Assembly: GCA_014084085.1 (NCBI GenBank)
Contig: NPFB01000001.1
Location: 72,033 to 136,032 of the forward strand
DNA: 64,000 nt
Direction of reading: 5' to 3'
Origin: Hondaea fermentalgiana
Taxonomy: Eukaryota; Sar; Bigyra; Thraustochytrida; Thraustochytriidae
The notes below the pieces were generated by a model. It was not told the origin of the DNA. It searched no databases and was given only the letters and a program-made list of their open reading frames with translations. The position numbers and the translations under genes are program-made. Shown one piece after another: positions 46,901 to 56,148 of the stretch. Every line of letters starts with the position of its first letter. Position 1 is the stretch's first letter.

Positions 46901-47810
46901 GCTCGGGAAGGTCGGAGAGTCCAATTTTCTCTAAGAGCTCGGCAGACCCGCCCCGAAGCAGCTGATAAAAAATGTGGTAGTTGCGCTCACCCTCGCCCTG
47001 GCCAATGATGCGGCTTTTCTCGAGCAGATAGTTGAGTACCTTGGCACCTTTGATAAGGCCCGACTCGTCGATTTCGATCTCTATAAATTTTCCGAATCGC
47101 GATGAGTTGTCGTTGCGCACTGTTTTGGCATTGCCAAAAGCTTCGAGCAGAGGATTTGAATCGAGCACGCGCTGTTCAAGCCCTGGAGGTGCCGCCTTGC
47201 CATCGGTGCTCTTTGTTTCACAAAATTGGCGCCCTGCACTCGACAGGTATTTCATAATGATCTTGGTGGCCTCCGTCTTGCCAGCGCCACTTTCTCCACT
47301 AATGATGATGGCTTGGCTTGCACCGGGCTTGGCGGTGGCGCTGCCATCGCCGTTTCCCTCCACGGCAGCTCGATATGCATTTTCTGCCGTCAAGAATACG
47401 TGTGGTTTGACTTGCGCCTTACGCTTGCCTCGGTAAGAAGCCATGTCACTTTGCGAGTAGATATCGCACCATTTGTACGGATTAATGGACACGAGAATGG
47501 GACCGACCATGGAGTAGAACTTGTCCTGCTCGTAGCGCTCGCGCAGACTGTGCAACAGCGACTCTTCGCTGAAATCGCTCAGGTGCAACAGGTCCTCGAC
47601 TGGATCGACGACTTGCGCATGTGTCGGTGTTAGCATTTCTGCCGCCACCTTGAGTTGCTGGCCACGGAGCGTGGTCACGGAGTACTCGCATGCATCGCTG
47701 ATGTGCGTGACCTCGGCGAACTCGAAGAGCCGTCTTTCGTCCGTGAGATTGACCCAAACCTTGGACCCCACGAGAATGTGCTGAGCGCCTTTGCCGGCGC
47801 TGTCAGTCAT
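43974..47810 (-). CDS. myosin heavy chain with IQ motifs and coiled-coil tail (unplaced class)
   Basis: 1278 residues from ATG 47810; the frame extends upstream only through a TTG. An N-terminal SH3-like subdomain (GSKVWVNL...) precedes a full motor: GESGAGKTEATK (about 171-182), NDNSSRFGKFIEIE, LDIYGFEVFETNSFEQF, and the relay and converter region to about 760. Two to three IQ-like segments follow (RLTAASRIISRTFRRSML, ALRIQAFSVRVRF, RVQSFIRGMRTRA). A Ser/Pro/Arg-rich stretch leads to a coiled coil at about 1060-1180 and a short C-terminal helical region. Motor sequence looks closest to the V/XI side of the tree, but I cannot assign a class. The coiled coil suggests dimers. Cargo unknown. Confidence 0.9.
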   Translation of the reverse strand: MTDSAGKGAQHILVGSKVWVNLTDERRLFEFAEVTHISDACEYSVTTLRGQQLKVAAEMLTPTHAQVVDPVEDLLHLSDFSEESLLHSLRERYEQDKFYSMVGPILVSINPYKWCDIYSQSDMASYRGKRKAQVKPHVFLTAENAYRAAVEGNGDGSATAKPGASQAIIISGESGAGKTEATKIIMKYLSSAGRQFCETKSTDGKAAPPGLEQRVLDSNPLLEAFGNAKTVRNDNSSRFGKFIEIEIDESGLIKGAKVLNYLLEKSRIIGQGEGERNYHIFYQLLRGGSAELLEKIGLSDLPEHEIVYIAEGVGLALQETNDATKFARTVHCMETVGVSEVERNAVFQTLAAVLLLGQIAIHDSRLEQQEGSRCEPDELAAAAKALGLEETELEMALCTNVVTVGGETIHTPVKATTARGKRDALAKALYALLFRWLIQRINTSLAGHAMNAVGSRQQAVLRRSASLDSTATIDSLCSPGTGRSIGILDIYGFEVFETNSFEQFAINFANERLQRHFNKHIFEVEQEEYACEGIDWSRIEFNDNKACLDLIETSNVSLLSLLDEECLMPRGSDQSLLRKLHTNHKGIHPHYVFPRFGNDACFGVAHYAGAVQYTVDGFLQKNNDSLSEGLAAVMRGSSEMWFQNLFGGARDAKSGKQRARKRAASLRPPTVSEQFRKQLNTLMSRLEACEPHFIRCIKPNEVKRPGFFHSKKCLDQLRHAGMLETIRIRDQGYALREPHEAFYRRFRVLAPTARDCSELVRYVSRIFGLNDNAQWQLGHTKVFLRRELAEKLDRTVASRLTAASRIISRTFRRSMLAKRERAALRIQAFSVRVRFVGFVRKIVRVQSFIRGMRTRAAFREELARALKRGQQKVDAAHSLWSTPDSSPQTPDSELASETDVRAEKAAAKSPAGGPSPRLFHGAMRPNAVDIATSPARPRSQSRASKTSRTPRSPRSPRASVVSLMASPDQELAILRWEQREKTVVSRLSDLNSFVLALFGQGSKTGTSAVTSPRTEGRRVSPRTMEDAVDVVFKSVQEHIRGDGDRKREEHELLRRAETAERSVEHLQAELEKIRNSAQLADKRAEEALKQCGFADASLEQERVKIETLKRENEDQALELDALRDQVRRLQKSAERREHEESKTLDMYDDDRKEPHKDAGEITSTVTAAMMQELPASITSLMKENIALMDEIVETRARHNTVLRKLAQADSRAEHAEQANETLCTLLSWRDEQIEALVKKDASALPSVPDKAFLKAINDLNPYLREIAQKYESKLPETL

Positions 47811-48490
47811 GTTGTTGGTCTTTTGGTTTGTCTGTCCTTTTCCTTTTGCCCTGCTTTGCGCTCTGCACCGTGCAGTGCGACGCGACGCGACGCGGCGCTG
47901 TCGGCGCGAGAATCCGCGGAAAAGCAAACCCGCGCAACGGCCCCAGCCCCCCCTCGCGCAAAAGAATTTATCTCCCGGGAAGACGAGCCGGCGGCCGTGA
48001 GCTCAGCGCAGAGGAGCGCAGCGCGGTCGCGTGCGCGCTTTTTATCTGAGTCGAGAGCTCTAGCGGTCACTTTTTTTTTTAGCGCTTCTTCTCGTGACCG
48101 CCGCCCGGAGCAGCTAGCTCAACGGATATGTTGGATGCTGATAGTGCGAGATCTGCACTGCAACGCCTAAGCGCGTAGTGGTCGATTATACGCCCTCCTG
48201 ATGCGTGTTGGACTGACTCACTGTCAGCACAACTGCAGCAACTCGCCACTGTCAGCAGCGTCCAGCGCCGAGATCGTGGAGAGCAATTAGCCGCTTACTT
48301 GCTCACTCACACTTGCCTACTGGGCCCCCCCATTCGTATCAACAGCTCGCTACTACAAGCCGAGAAGTGAAAGGACAACCTTTCCCAACCAAGCCGACCT
48401 CGCGATCGTCAGGAGGCTGGCTACACAAGCTTCTGGCCGAAGCAAGCTCTCTCCATGGCCCGCTCGACCGCACCGTCTCAACCACTATAC

Positions 48491-48511
48491 ATTCATTCAT
48501 TCATTCATTCA
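48491..48511. repeat. (ATTC)5 tetranucleotide repeat
   Basis: Five ATTC units in the myosin/fumarase divergent spacer. Confidence 0.9.
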
Positions 48512-49054
48512 CTTGTTCCCTGGTTCGCTTGCGTCCGGCCTGAGCCCGGCCTGCGTCGCTCGTCAGTGGCCCCTGGCCGACCTCGGCGTGCCAGGCCGTG
48601 CCCGCCCAGCAGGGTCCCTCGCGGTCCTCCCACGACGACGATCTTCGCCTCCGGGCCCTCCTGCTACGTAAGCAGCGCGCACGCGCTGCCTGTGAAGCAG
48701 GCGCCGTGAAGACGCCGAGGCCGGTGACGATGCGCGCCGCCGAGGCCCGGCTCGCCCGCCTCCCTGCGCGCGCGGCGCGGCGCGGCGGTCGCCGGCGACG
48801 ACGAAGACGGCGGAGGCGCTGAAGGCGACGGAGACGAAGACGACGCTGAAGGCGACGCAGACGGAGACGACGCAGACGACGAGCGAGAAGATGGATGCCG
48901 AAGAATGGAATGGGATGGAGCACAGCGCGAGCATGCAGGCAAGCAAGCGCGGCAGCAAACGCGGAAGCGGAAAGGCGGCGCGGCGGCACGCGGCGAGCGA
49001 GGTTGCGCGGCGCAGGCGACGCGGGCGGCGGCGGCAGAGCGGGCGGGAGCATGC

Positions 49055-49154
49055 NNNNNNNNNNNNNNNNNNNNNNNNNNNNNNNNNNNNNNNNNNNNNN
49101 NNNNNNNNNNNNNNNNNNNNNNNNNNNNNNNNNNNNNNNNNNNNNNNNNNNNNN
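49055..49154. other. assembly gap, 100 N
   Basis: Exactly 100 N, the conventional size for a gap of unknown length. It sits in very GC-rich, repeat-prone DNA about 250 bases upstream of the fumarase start. Confidence 0.99.
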
Positions 49155-49345
49155 GCGCCCGGGTCCGGTGCGGGCCGCGCGGCCGCCCGCGAGTCTGGAC
49201 CCGCGAATGAACGTGCGGCAGACCTCGATACCGGGCGAGACCTGCGCCGCGCTCTGAGCACCGGCGCCCGCGAGAGAGCGTCTCTCGCGCGCGCTCGGCA
49301 CGACCGACTGCGAGCGGGAGCTTGGTCTGCGCGCTCCGGCTGCCA

Positions 49346-49372
49346 GCGAGCGAGCGAGCGAGCGAGCGAGGC
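49346..49372. repeat. (GCGA)n tetranucleotide repeat
   Basis: About six GCGA/GAGC units, 30-55 bases upstream of the fumarase ATG. Confidence 0.85.
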
Positions 49373-49400
49373 AGCGAGGCGAGCCGAGGCGAGGAGCGGG

Positions 49401-51470
49401 ATGATGAAGGTGTCTCCCTGGCACCGCCTGCTGCGTCAGGCACGACCAGTGGCCGCGGCTTCGCGCAGCGCGAACGCGAACCTCGGCACGGCGACGAGGG
49501 CCTTTGCGTCCTCGTCGTCCTCGGCCTCGGGCGAGGGCGCCTTCGAGGGCGTCGTCATCAAGAACCACTCGGGCCGCCATGCCGTGCCGCAGCAAAAGAT
49601 GAAGGCCAAGGCCCCGGTGCCCTTCCAGTACCAGGAGCTCTTTGAGCACGCCAACCCGGTCGACACACCGTATTACAGGCTTGACGACGCCAGCGAGCAC
49701 GTGAGCACCTTCACCCTCCCCAGCGGCGAGGAGTGCCTCAAAGTAGAGCCCGAGGCCCTCCGCAAGCTGGCGGCCGCGGCCCTTCACGACATCTCGCACC
49801 TGCTGCGCCCCACGCACCTCGGGCATTTGCGCAAGATCCTCGATGACCCAGAGGCCTCGGACAACGACCGCTTTGTCGCCCTCCAGCTGCTCAAGAACGC
49901 TGTCGTGGCTGCCGATATGGTCCTTCCCAGCTGCCAGGACACGGGTACGGCCATCGTCATGGGAAAGCGCGGCCAGCACGTCTTTACGGACGGCGAGGAT
50001 GAAAAGGCGCTCTCGCACGGCGTCTACGACACCTACACGCTCAGCAACCTGCGCTACAGCCAGGTCGCGCCCCTTGACATGTACACGGAGAAGAACACCG
50101 CGTGCAACCTTCCGGCGCAGTTCGACCTCTTTGCCACCAAGGGTAACGAGTACCACTTTCACTTTATGGCCAAGGGCGGTGGCTCGGCGAATAAGACCTT
50201 TCTGTACCAGCAGACCAAGGCTCTTCTCAACCCCAAATCCATGATGGACTTTGTCAAGGCCTCTCTGCTCCAGCTCGGCACGGCCGCGTGCCCGCCTTAC
50301 AAGGGCGCTCTCGTCATTGGCGGTCTCTCTGCGGAGCAGAACCTCAAGACCGTCAAGCTCGCCTCCGCCCTTTACTACGATGACTTGCCCACCACGGGTA
50401 ACGAGCTCGGCCGTGCTTTTCGCGACATTGAAATGGAGCAGCAGATCCTCGAGATCACGCGCAACCTCGGCATTGGCGCCCAGGTCGGCGGCAAGTACTT
50501 TTGCCATGACTTCCGCGTCATCCGTCTTCCCCGCCACGGCGCCTCGTGCCCCGTCGGTCTCGGTGTTTCGTGCTCTGCGGATCGCCAGGCCAAGGCCAAG
50601 ATCACCAAGGACGGTGTCTTCCTCGAGCGCCTCGAGACCAACCCCTCGCAGTTCCTCCCGGACGTCACGGACCAGCATTTGGAAGACACGAACACCGTTG
50701 AAGTCAACCTCGACCGCCCCATGGCTGATGTTCTTGCGGAGCTTACCCAGTACCCGATCAAGACTCGCCTCAGCCTCACCGGTACGCTCATCGTGGCGCG
50801 TGACATTGCACACGCTAAGATCAAGGAGCGTCTTGAGAACGGCGAGGGCATGCCCGAGTACATGCTCAAGCACCCAGTGTACTACGCGGGTCCCGCCAAG
50901 ACCCCGGACGGCTACGCCAGTGGCAGCTTTGGTCCCACCAGTACGTTTTCCACTTCCCTTGACTTGTTTTCGCCTCGAGAACTTTCTTTTTCTCGGACGC
51001 TTGTTTCTGTTGCCTTTCCTTTTCTCCGTTCGAACAATTCCAATACTAACACTTTTGCGTTTGCAACAATTTGTCACAGCTGCTGGGCGCATGGACCCGT
51101 ACACGAACCAGTTCCAGGCCAACGGTGGCTCCATGATCATGCTTGCAAAGGGCAACCGTTCCAAGATGGTCACGGACGCCTGCAAGAAGCATGGTGGCTT
51201 CTACCTTGGCTCGATTGGTGGTCCCGCCGCTATTCTTGCCAAGGAGGCCATCAAGAGCGTCGAGGTTATCGACATGCACGAGCTTGGCATGGAGGCCGTG
51301 CACAAGATTCGCGTCGAGAACTTTCCTGCCTTTATCATTGTTGATGGTACGTTACTTTTCCACGCTCGCTTGCATCGTCTCGACGCATTTAACTCACGAA
51401 TCTTGCTATGTTTACATTTCATCACCTTACAGACAAGGGCAACGACTTTTTCTCGGAGTGGCTCGGCTAA
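49401..51470 (+). CDS. class I (4Fe-4S) fumarate hydratase, mitochondrial, three exons
   Basis: Exons 49401-50940, 51080-51346 and 51433-51470 join to 614 residues. Both introns have GT-AG ends, and splicing restores the conserved runs SGSFGPTTAGRMDPY and FIIVDDKGNDFF. The enzyme converts fumarate and malate in the TCA cycle. The cluster cysteines are Cys178 (SCQDTG), Cys297 (AACPPYK) and Cys391 (VSCSADR); their spacing of 119 and 94 residues equals that of E. coli FumA. The first 40 residues ([16 protein letters not shown]..., Arg/Ala/Ser-rich, no acid) form a mitochondrial presequence. Class I fumarase replaces the animal/fungal class II type in several protist lineages. This is the only gene in the window where I can show introns. 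Confidence 0.95.
50941..51079 (+). other. intron 1 of fumarate hydratase
   Basis: 139 bases, donor GTACGT, acceptor TTGTCACAG, with a pyrimidine-rich interior and a possible branch site TACTAAC at about 51043-51049. Phase 1. Exon joining restores the class I fumarase sequence. Confidence 0.92.
51347..51432 (+). other. intron 2 of fumarate hydratase
   Basis: 86 bases, donor GTACGT as in intron 1, acceptor CCTTACAG. Reading through instead would give an unrelated C-terminus; splicing gives the conserved DDKGNDFF end. Confidence 0.92.
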
Positions 51471-51728
51471 ATGTTGCCAATTACTTTCTCTACTTCTTCT
51501 TCTTCTTCGTCTTCGAATCTCGCGCCAGTCACGCACTGACTGGCACTTATCGGCTATGTTATCATCAACAGCGCCAGCGGCGACGCCCGCTCGACTTAGC
51601 ACCTCGAGCGCCGAGCGACAGCTTCGCCGCGCACAAAAGGCAAATCCATTCACATTCTCTGTGCGGTGCAGAGAATGGGTGCGATTTCTTGCTAGATATA
51701 ACCATCACAACAGTCATCTGTCTTGTCA

Positions 51729-51757
51729 CATTCCATTCCATTCCACTCCATTTCCAT
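51729..51757. repeat. CATTC pentanucleotide repeat
   Basis: Three to four CATTC units followed by diverged copies. Confidence 0.8.
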
Positions 51758-51926
51758 TATGCCTTTCTCTATCGTAACGCAACGCAACGTTTGCAAATCG
51801 GTTGGCATCGCCACTTTTCGCATTTCGTTCCCCACGTTTGCGCGCTCTTCGTTTTTCTTTGCCCTCATCGCTCGTCTCCTTCGACTCTGATCCATCTCGT
51901 TCCGCAAATGCCTTGGCCTTTCCTTT

Positions 51927-51950
51927 CCTTTCCTTTCTTTTCCGCGCACT
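51927..51950. repeat. CCTTT pentanucleotide repeat
   Basis: Four CCTTT units and a partial, about 265 bases upstream of the exchanger ATG. Confidence 0.85.
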
Positions 51951-52213
51951 CCATTCCCATCCCACCCCATCGGGCCAGCGACGTCAGCGTGCTCGCCGTC
52001 TTCGTGCCCAGCTCCCTGCTCGTCGACTCCTGGGCTTGTGCTACCTGTGTAACTAAGATAGACGAGCAGGAAGCCAGCCGAGCCTGCCTCCTCTGTAGTA
52101 ACTAGCAGCAGCTCGACGCAACTCGACCGAGCAGTCCTTCATTGAACGGTTGAGTGTCCCGCGTCGAGACAGCGAGCGCGGAGGCGCGAGGCAGGGCTCG
52201 GCGGGGAAGGGAC

Positions 52214-54007
52214 ATGGCGACGGACGTGATGGCGGCGGCGGCAATGCGCGCCGGCGCCGGAAACGTGAGCGTGGTCGAGGTCGAGGAGGAGCAGGAGGAG
52301 GTGGAGTTCCTCGTCCTGGTCGTGTTCATGGCGACCCTGCTCGTGTCGCAGCTGCTCCTGTACCTGTCGCGCAAGCTGAACCAGTCGCTGGTGCCGGAGG
52401 CGGGCCTGCTGCTCTTGCTGGGTATGGCCATCGGCGCCATCATCAGGGCCAGCGAACACGGCGGCATCCTCACGGCCGTCGGCAAACTCACAGAATTTGA
52501 CGAAAATCTCTTCTTTATTGTGCTCCTGCCCCCGATCATCTTTGACTCGGGCTTCACGGTGCGCAGGGATATGTTTATCGGCAACTTCTTTGTCATTCTC
52601 GCCCTCGCTGTCGCGGGAACAATCATCTCCACCTTTGTGGTCGGCATCTGCATGTATGCCACATCCTCGTCCGCGGCCGGCTCTATGTACCAGACGACGT
52701 GGATCGAAAGTCTCGTGTTTGGGGCCATCATCTCTGCCACAGACCCTGTTACAGTGATTAGCGTGTTTCAGAGCATTGGTGTGAAACCAGCGCTTCACAT
52801 TCTCGTCTTTGGCGAGAGCGTGCTCAACGATGCTGTCGCCATCGTCCTCTACAGAACGCTGGTTCTCTTTGAGGACAAGGCGCTCGATGAAGACGCTACG
52901 GCCCCTGTATTGAGCGCCGTGGCTGAATTTGCCATCAACCTCTTTGGCTCAGCCTTCTTGGGCATTGCCATTGGCATCGGCAGTGCTATCCTCTTCAAGT
53001 GGCTCCGGCTTTGGGAGGTGGAGCTGCGTGAGCTCGAGTGCACCGTTGCCGTCACGGTGCCCTATCTATCGTACACGCTAGCACAGGGCGTGAACATTTC
53101 TGGTATCGTCAGCATGCTCTTTACAGCCATTTTTATGGCCTCCTTTACACGGCACAACCTGAGCACCGAGGCCGCCAAGTTTGTGGCAGAGATTTTCCAT
53201 CTCCTGGCGCACATGGCCGAGACCTTTGTCTTTATCTACCTTGGAATGGCCGTGTTCACGGGTGACGGGACCTGGAACACAGGTTCGATCATTTACGGAT
53301 TTGTTGCCGTGCTTGCATGTCTCGTGGCTCGCTTTGCAGCCATCATTCCACTCTGCACGATCGGGAACATTTTTCGCCCGCGCTCACAGCGCATCTCATG
53401 TGCAGAAATGTTCATGGTTTGGTTCTCCGGCCTCCGCGGAGGCATGGCCTTTGCGCTCGCCGCGAGTTCCTCGAACACGCTTTCGCGTGAAAGTACGGGG
53501 CAGGTCTTTGAGGCTGCTACAACGATAATCGTCTTCATGACGGTTTTCCTTTTTGGTGGAAGCGTGAAAATGCTATCAAACCGTCTCGATCTCGTCGACA
53601 GATCTGCACCATCTCCGATTCCGTCCCCTTACGCGGACGAGCACCAACTCATCAACCAGGCGAGCCCATCGTTTCCCAAAGTGGATTCTTTTACTGCAAA
53701 CAATGGCACGACCAGGGAGGGCGGTGATTTGGCGGAAGTAGAACTTGCCGATCTGTCTGCAACGACGTCGTCAAGCACGGCAGCATCATCGGGTGAAGCG
53801 GCGCAGAATCCGTTTGCGGAGGCAGCAAGGGTTTCTGCATCTCAGGATGAGTCGACGGGCATCGCTTCGCGCTGGGAACGCTTTGAAAATCGTTTCTTGA
53901 GACCCGTGCTTATTCGGCAGAGTGACAGTGATAATCAGCGAAGCAACACCGTGCGCGACATTTCAGAGCTGGAAATTGACGCTCACGAGGACCTTGCACA
54001 CATCTAA
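52214..54007 (+). CDS. Na+/H+ exchanger (NHE/CPA1 family)
   Basis: 597 residues from the first in-frame ATG (52214); the upstream extension uses a GTG. A polytopic CPA1 antiporter with about 11-12 membrane segments from residue 35 to 450. Family marks: the amiloride-region sequence FFIVLLPPIIFDSGF (about 97-111), SATDPVTVISVF (about 174-185), and FGESVLNDA with the ion-binding Asn205-Asp206 pair. WFSGLRGGMAFALA near 403-416 is the usual late-helix signature. The C-terminal 130 residues are cytosolic, Ser/Ala/Glu-rich and probably regulatory. The motifs look closest to organellar NHE6-8-type exchangers, so an endomembrane location is likely but unproven. Confidence 0.93.
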   Translation: MATDVMAAAAMRAGAGNVSVVEVEEEQEEVEFLVLVVFMATLLVSQLLLYLSRKLNQSLVPEAGLLLLLGMAIGAIIRASEHGGILTAVGKLTEFDENLFFIVLLPPIIFDSGFTVRRDMFIGNFFVILALAVAGTIISTFVVGICMYATSSSAAGSMYQTTWIESLVFGAIISATDPVTVISVFQSIGVKPALHILVFGESVLNDAVAIVLYRTLVLFEDKALDEDATAPVLSAVAEFAINLFGSAFLGIAIGIGSAILFKWLRLWEVELRELECTVAVTVPYLSYTLAQGVNISGIVSMLFTAIFMASFTRHNLSTEAAKFVAEIFHLLAHMAETFVFIYLGMAVFTGDGTWNTGSIIYGFVAVLACLVARFAAIIPLCTIGNIFRPRSQRISCAEMFMVWFSGLRGGMAFALAASSSNTLSRESTGQVFEAATTIIVFMTVFLFGGSVKMLSNRLDLVDRSAPSPIPSPYADEHQLINQASPSFPKVDSFTANNGTTREGGDLAEVELADLSATTSSSTAASSGEAAQNPFAEAARVSASQDESTGIASRWERFENRFLRPVLIRQSDSDNQRSNTVRDISELEIDAHEDLAHI

Positions 54008-54478
54008 AAACGAAACAATGACAGGGTGGCGAGAAACGGCTGAATGGAGAGGCAGAGAGACAGAAGATGCCTTCGGCATGTGCGCTGTCAAAAACAGTGG
54101 CTCAAATTGGTGACTTCCGCGATGATAGAAACTACGCCCTTTACCGTGAATTACAATACATGTATGTGAAATTTGATGAAGTTTGGCAGCCTGAATAGGT
54201 TCTGTCAGCCGGAATGCGTTCTTCACTATTGGAAGAGCGATAAGACAAGGGGCTGTCACTGCAAGACTGGCAGATGGATGAAAAGATGAACGGACTTGTG
54301 CTGGATGGCTATCGTTCACGGAAGTGTGGAAAATCTTGAATGAGAGCAAATTCTTGCAATGTTTCCATTCTTTTTCTTAAAATTTTCTTTTTTGCTGCAA
54401 CTTCTTCTTCTTCGTTTTCTTCTTGGTCACAAGTTTTGATACGTCAAAGCAGAGGGATAGAGGGGAAAAAATATAGTG
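54008..54478. other. convergent 3' spacer
   Basis: 471 bases between the exchanger and PXMP4-like stops, AT-rich with TTC runs near 54402-54424. No gene seen. Confidence 0.5.
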
Positions 54479-55177
54479 TTACTTTCCGCCAGCAGCAATC
54501 TGCCGGGCGCGAAGGACCAAGTACACAAAGACGCCCGCCGTGGCTGGGCTGGGGAGGAAGTCTTCGGCAGTGCTCCACTCGTTGGTTTGATGGTACAAAA
54601 AGTCCATCGAGGAAAAGAGGCTCACCTGAAGCGTCTCCGGGTGGTACTCGTAGAGCCAGAGCACCGAGGCCCAGACGCTGGTGGCCAGCCATGGATATGC
54701 CTGACTAAAGGAAATGGAGGCAAAGGGCTGGATCTCGCGCTTGGCGAGAAGGTGGCAGAACGCGAAGATGACGCGGCTGAGCAGATACATTACAATCTGG
54801 GAGTTCACCGACGAGTACCTTGCCCAGACCAGGTTGGCCGTGAGCCCCGCGGCCAAGATGGTCTCGAGCTGGCTCGTGGGGACGCCCGGGGGCGTCTCGA
54901 GGCGGTCGCCGAGGCGGAGACGGACCAGGCGCGAGACGGCCAGGAAGAGCTTGTAAAAGCCCGCGAACATGGCCAGGTTCCGCGAGTGCTCGTACGTCAT
55001 GCGCGCTACGGGGTCGAGCATCTTCTTGATGTCCGAGTTCCTGCGGAACAGCAGCGTCATGACGCCTGCGTGCACGAGCCGGATCTTCGTCCCGTAGAAC
55101 AGCCCATTCCTGAACGCCCTCCACACGCTCAGCACCGCGATCTTCACCTCCTCGTCCATCGCCGACGCCGCCACCAT
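54479..55177 (-). CDS. PXMP4: peroxisomal membrane protein 4-like (PXMP4/PMP24, Tim17-22 superfamily)
   Basis: 232 residues from the first in-frame ATG (55177); an ATG at 55159 (MDEEVK) is an alternative, and the frame upstream uses only GTG. The start matches the PXMP4 pattern: AFRNGLFYGTKIRLVHAGVM, then SRNLAMFAGFYKLFLA. Later hydrophobic segments include RVIFAFCHLLAKREIQPF and YPWLATSVWASVLWLYEYHP. Length agrees with the family (about 210). These proteins sit in the peroxisomal membrane; the transport role is poorly known. The pattern LQVSLFSSMDFLYHQTNEW near the C-terminus is also seen in the family. Confidence 0.87.
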   Translation of the reverse strand: MVAASAMDEEVKIAVLSVWRAFRNGLFYGTKIRLVHAGVMTLLFRRNSDIKKMLDPVARMTYEHSRNLAMFAGFYKLFLAVSRLVRLRLGDRLETPPGVPTSQLETILAAGLTANLVWARYSSVNSQIVMYLLSRVIFAFCHLLAKREIQPFASISFSQAYPWLATSVWASVLWLYEYHPETLQVSLFSSMDFLYHQTNEWSTAEDFLPSPATAGVFVYLVLRARQIAAGGK

Positions 55178-55610
55178 CCTCCTCCCCCGCGCTTCGTCCG
55201 CCACGGCGCTCCCGCTGTGTCTTGCTTGCTCTCTCTCCCCGCGCGCTTCTCTTCTGCTCCTCCTCCGCCGCGTCCGGCTCGCTGCTCCGCGCCTCCGCTC
55301 CGCGCCGCGCCGCCCGCGCTGCTCGCCGCGTCTCGGCTCTGCTGCGCTGCGCTGCGCTGCGCTGCCGCGGTCCTGCTCGCGCACGGGCTCCGGGTCCGGG
55401 TCCGGGTCCAGGTCCACCTGCTCCGCAAAGACGTCGCCGCTCGGTCCGCTCTGCGCGATCGAGCGCCTCCGTCGCTGCCCGTCGCCGCCGCTGCGCTGCG
55501 GCGCTGCGCGCGGCGCTGCTGCGCTGCTGCGCTGCTGGCGCTGCTCTGCGCGGCGCGGGGCGTCTCTCTGCGGCGCGGCGTGCCTGCCTGCCTGCCCGGT
55601 TGCGTGCTTG

Positions 55611-55650
55611 CTTTGCTTTGCTTTGCTTTGCTTTGCTTTGCTTTGCTTGC
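55611..55650. repeat. (CTTTG)7 pentanucleotide repeat
   Basis: Seven perfect CTTTG units plus a partial, 430-470 bases upstream of the PXMP4-like start. Confidence 0.93.
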
Positions 55651-56046
55651 GCCTTCGCCGCCGCGGCGTGCCTCCAAGCCTGGTTTCTTTCCTTCTTTCC
55701 TTCTTTCCTTCTTTCTGTCGGCCGGGAAATCCGGGCCGCGCGGGAGGAAAGCAAAGCGGGAGAAAGGCAGGGCAGGAGAGATGGACGATGGATGCCCTCC
55801 TGGGCGGGCGCTATGTCCTATGTTATCTAAGGCAGGGGCGAGGATATGCGGCGAGGGGGGGCTGGCGGCGATGTTCCGCTCCTTCAAGAAGCGGCGATGG
55901 AGAGAGCGCGAGAGGTCCTCGTCAGCGGCGGCGAAGGTGGAGGAGAGAGGTCTTCTTTCGTTGGGTCGCGTGAGGGGAGAAGATGTGATTGAATTTATGT
56001 TTACGGATAGTGCAAAGTCAAAGGGCGTCGGCGAAGGAGACCCACG

Positions 56047-56096
56047 TAGCTAGCTAGCTAGCTAGCTAGCTAGCTAGCTAGCTAGCTAGCTAGCTA
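56047..56096. repeat. (TAGC)12.5 self-complementary tract
   Basis: Fifty bases of perfect TAGC repeat. TAGC and its complement GCTA are the same repeat in shifted register, so each strand can form a hairpin. It lies 50 bases past the stop of the START-like gene. Confidence 0.95.
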
Positions 56097-56148
56097 TGGA
56101 CAAGGACCAGAGCGAAGGATCACAGCAGATGGAGACGCACCAGTCGCA

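Larger units (their letters stand above)
47811..49400. other. divergent spacer, contains the assembly gap
   Basis: 1590 bases between the myosin and fumarase starts. Contains (ATTC)5 at 48491-48511, a GACGAAG/GACGCAG-type degenerate repeat at about 48826-48890, the 100-N gap, and (GCGA)n at 49346-49372. Open frames that run through the N block are artefacts. Confidence 0.6.
51471..52213. other. intergenic spacer with CATTC and TTTCC repeats
   Basis: 743 bases between fumarase and exchanger. Contains CATTC/CCATT repeats at 51729-51757 and CCTTT repeats at 51927-51950, both in the 5' flank of the exchanger. Open frames here are shadows. Confidence 0.55.
55178..56148. other. spacer with CTTTG, CTTTC and TAGC repeats
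   Basis: 971 bases between the start of the PXMP4-like gene and the stop of the START-like gene, both minus strand. Contains (CTTTG)7 at 55611-55650, CCTTCTTT repeats at 55686-55717, and (TAGC)12 at 56047-56096. Open frames across it are GC-rich shadows. Confidence 0.6.

Noticed and set aside
48501..51185. 894-codon minus-strand frame running through the N gap
   Set aside because: Antisense to fumarase and continued only by translating N as X.
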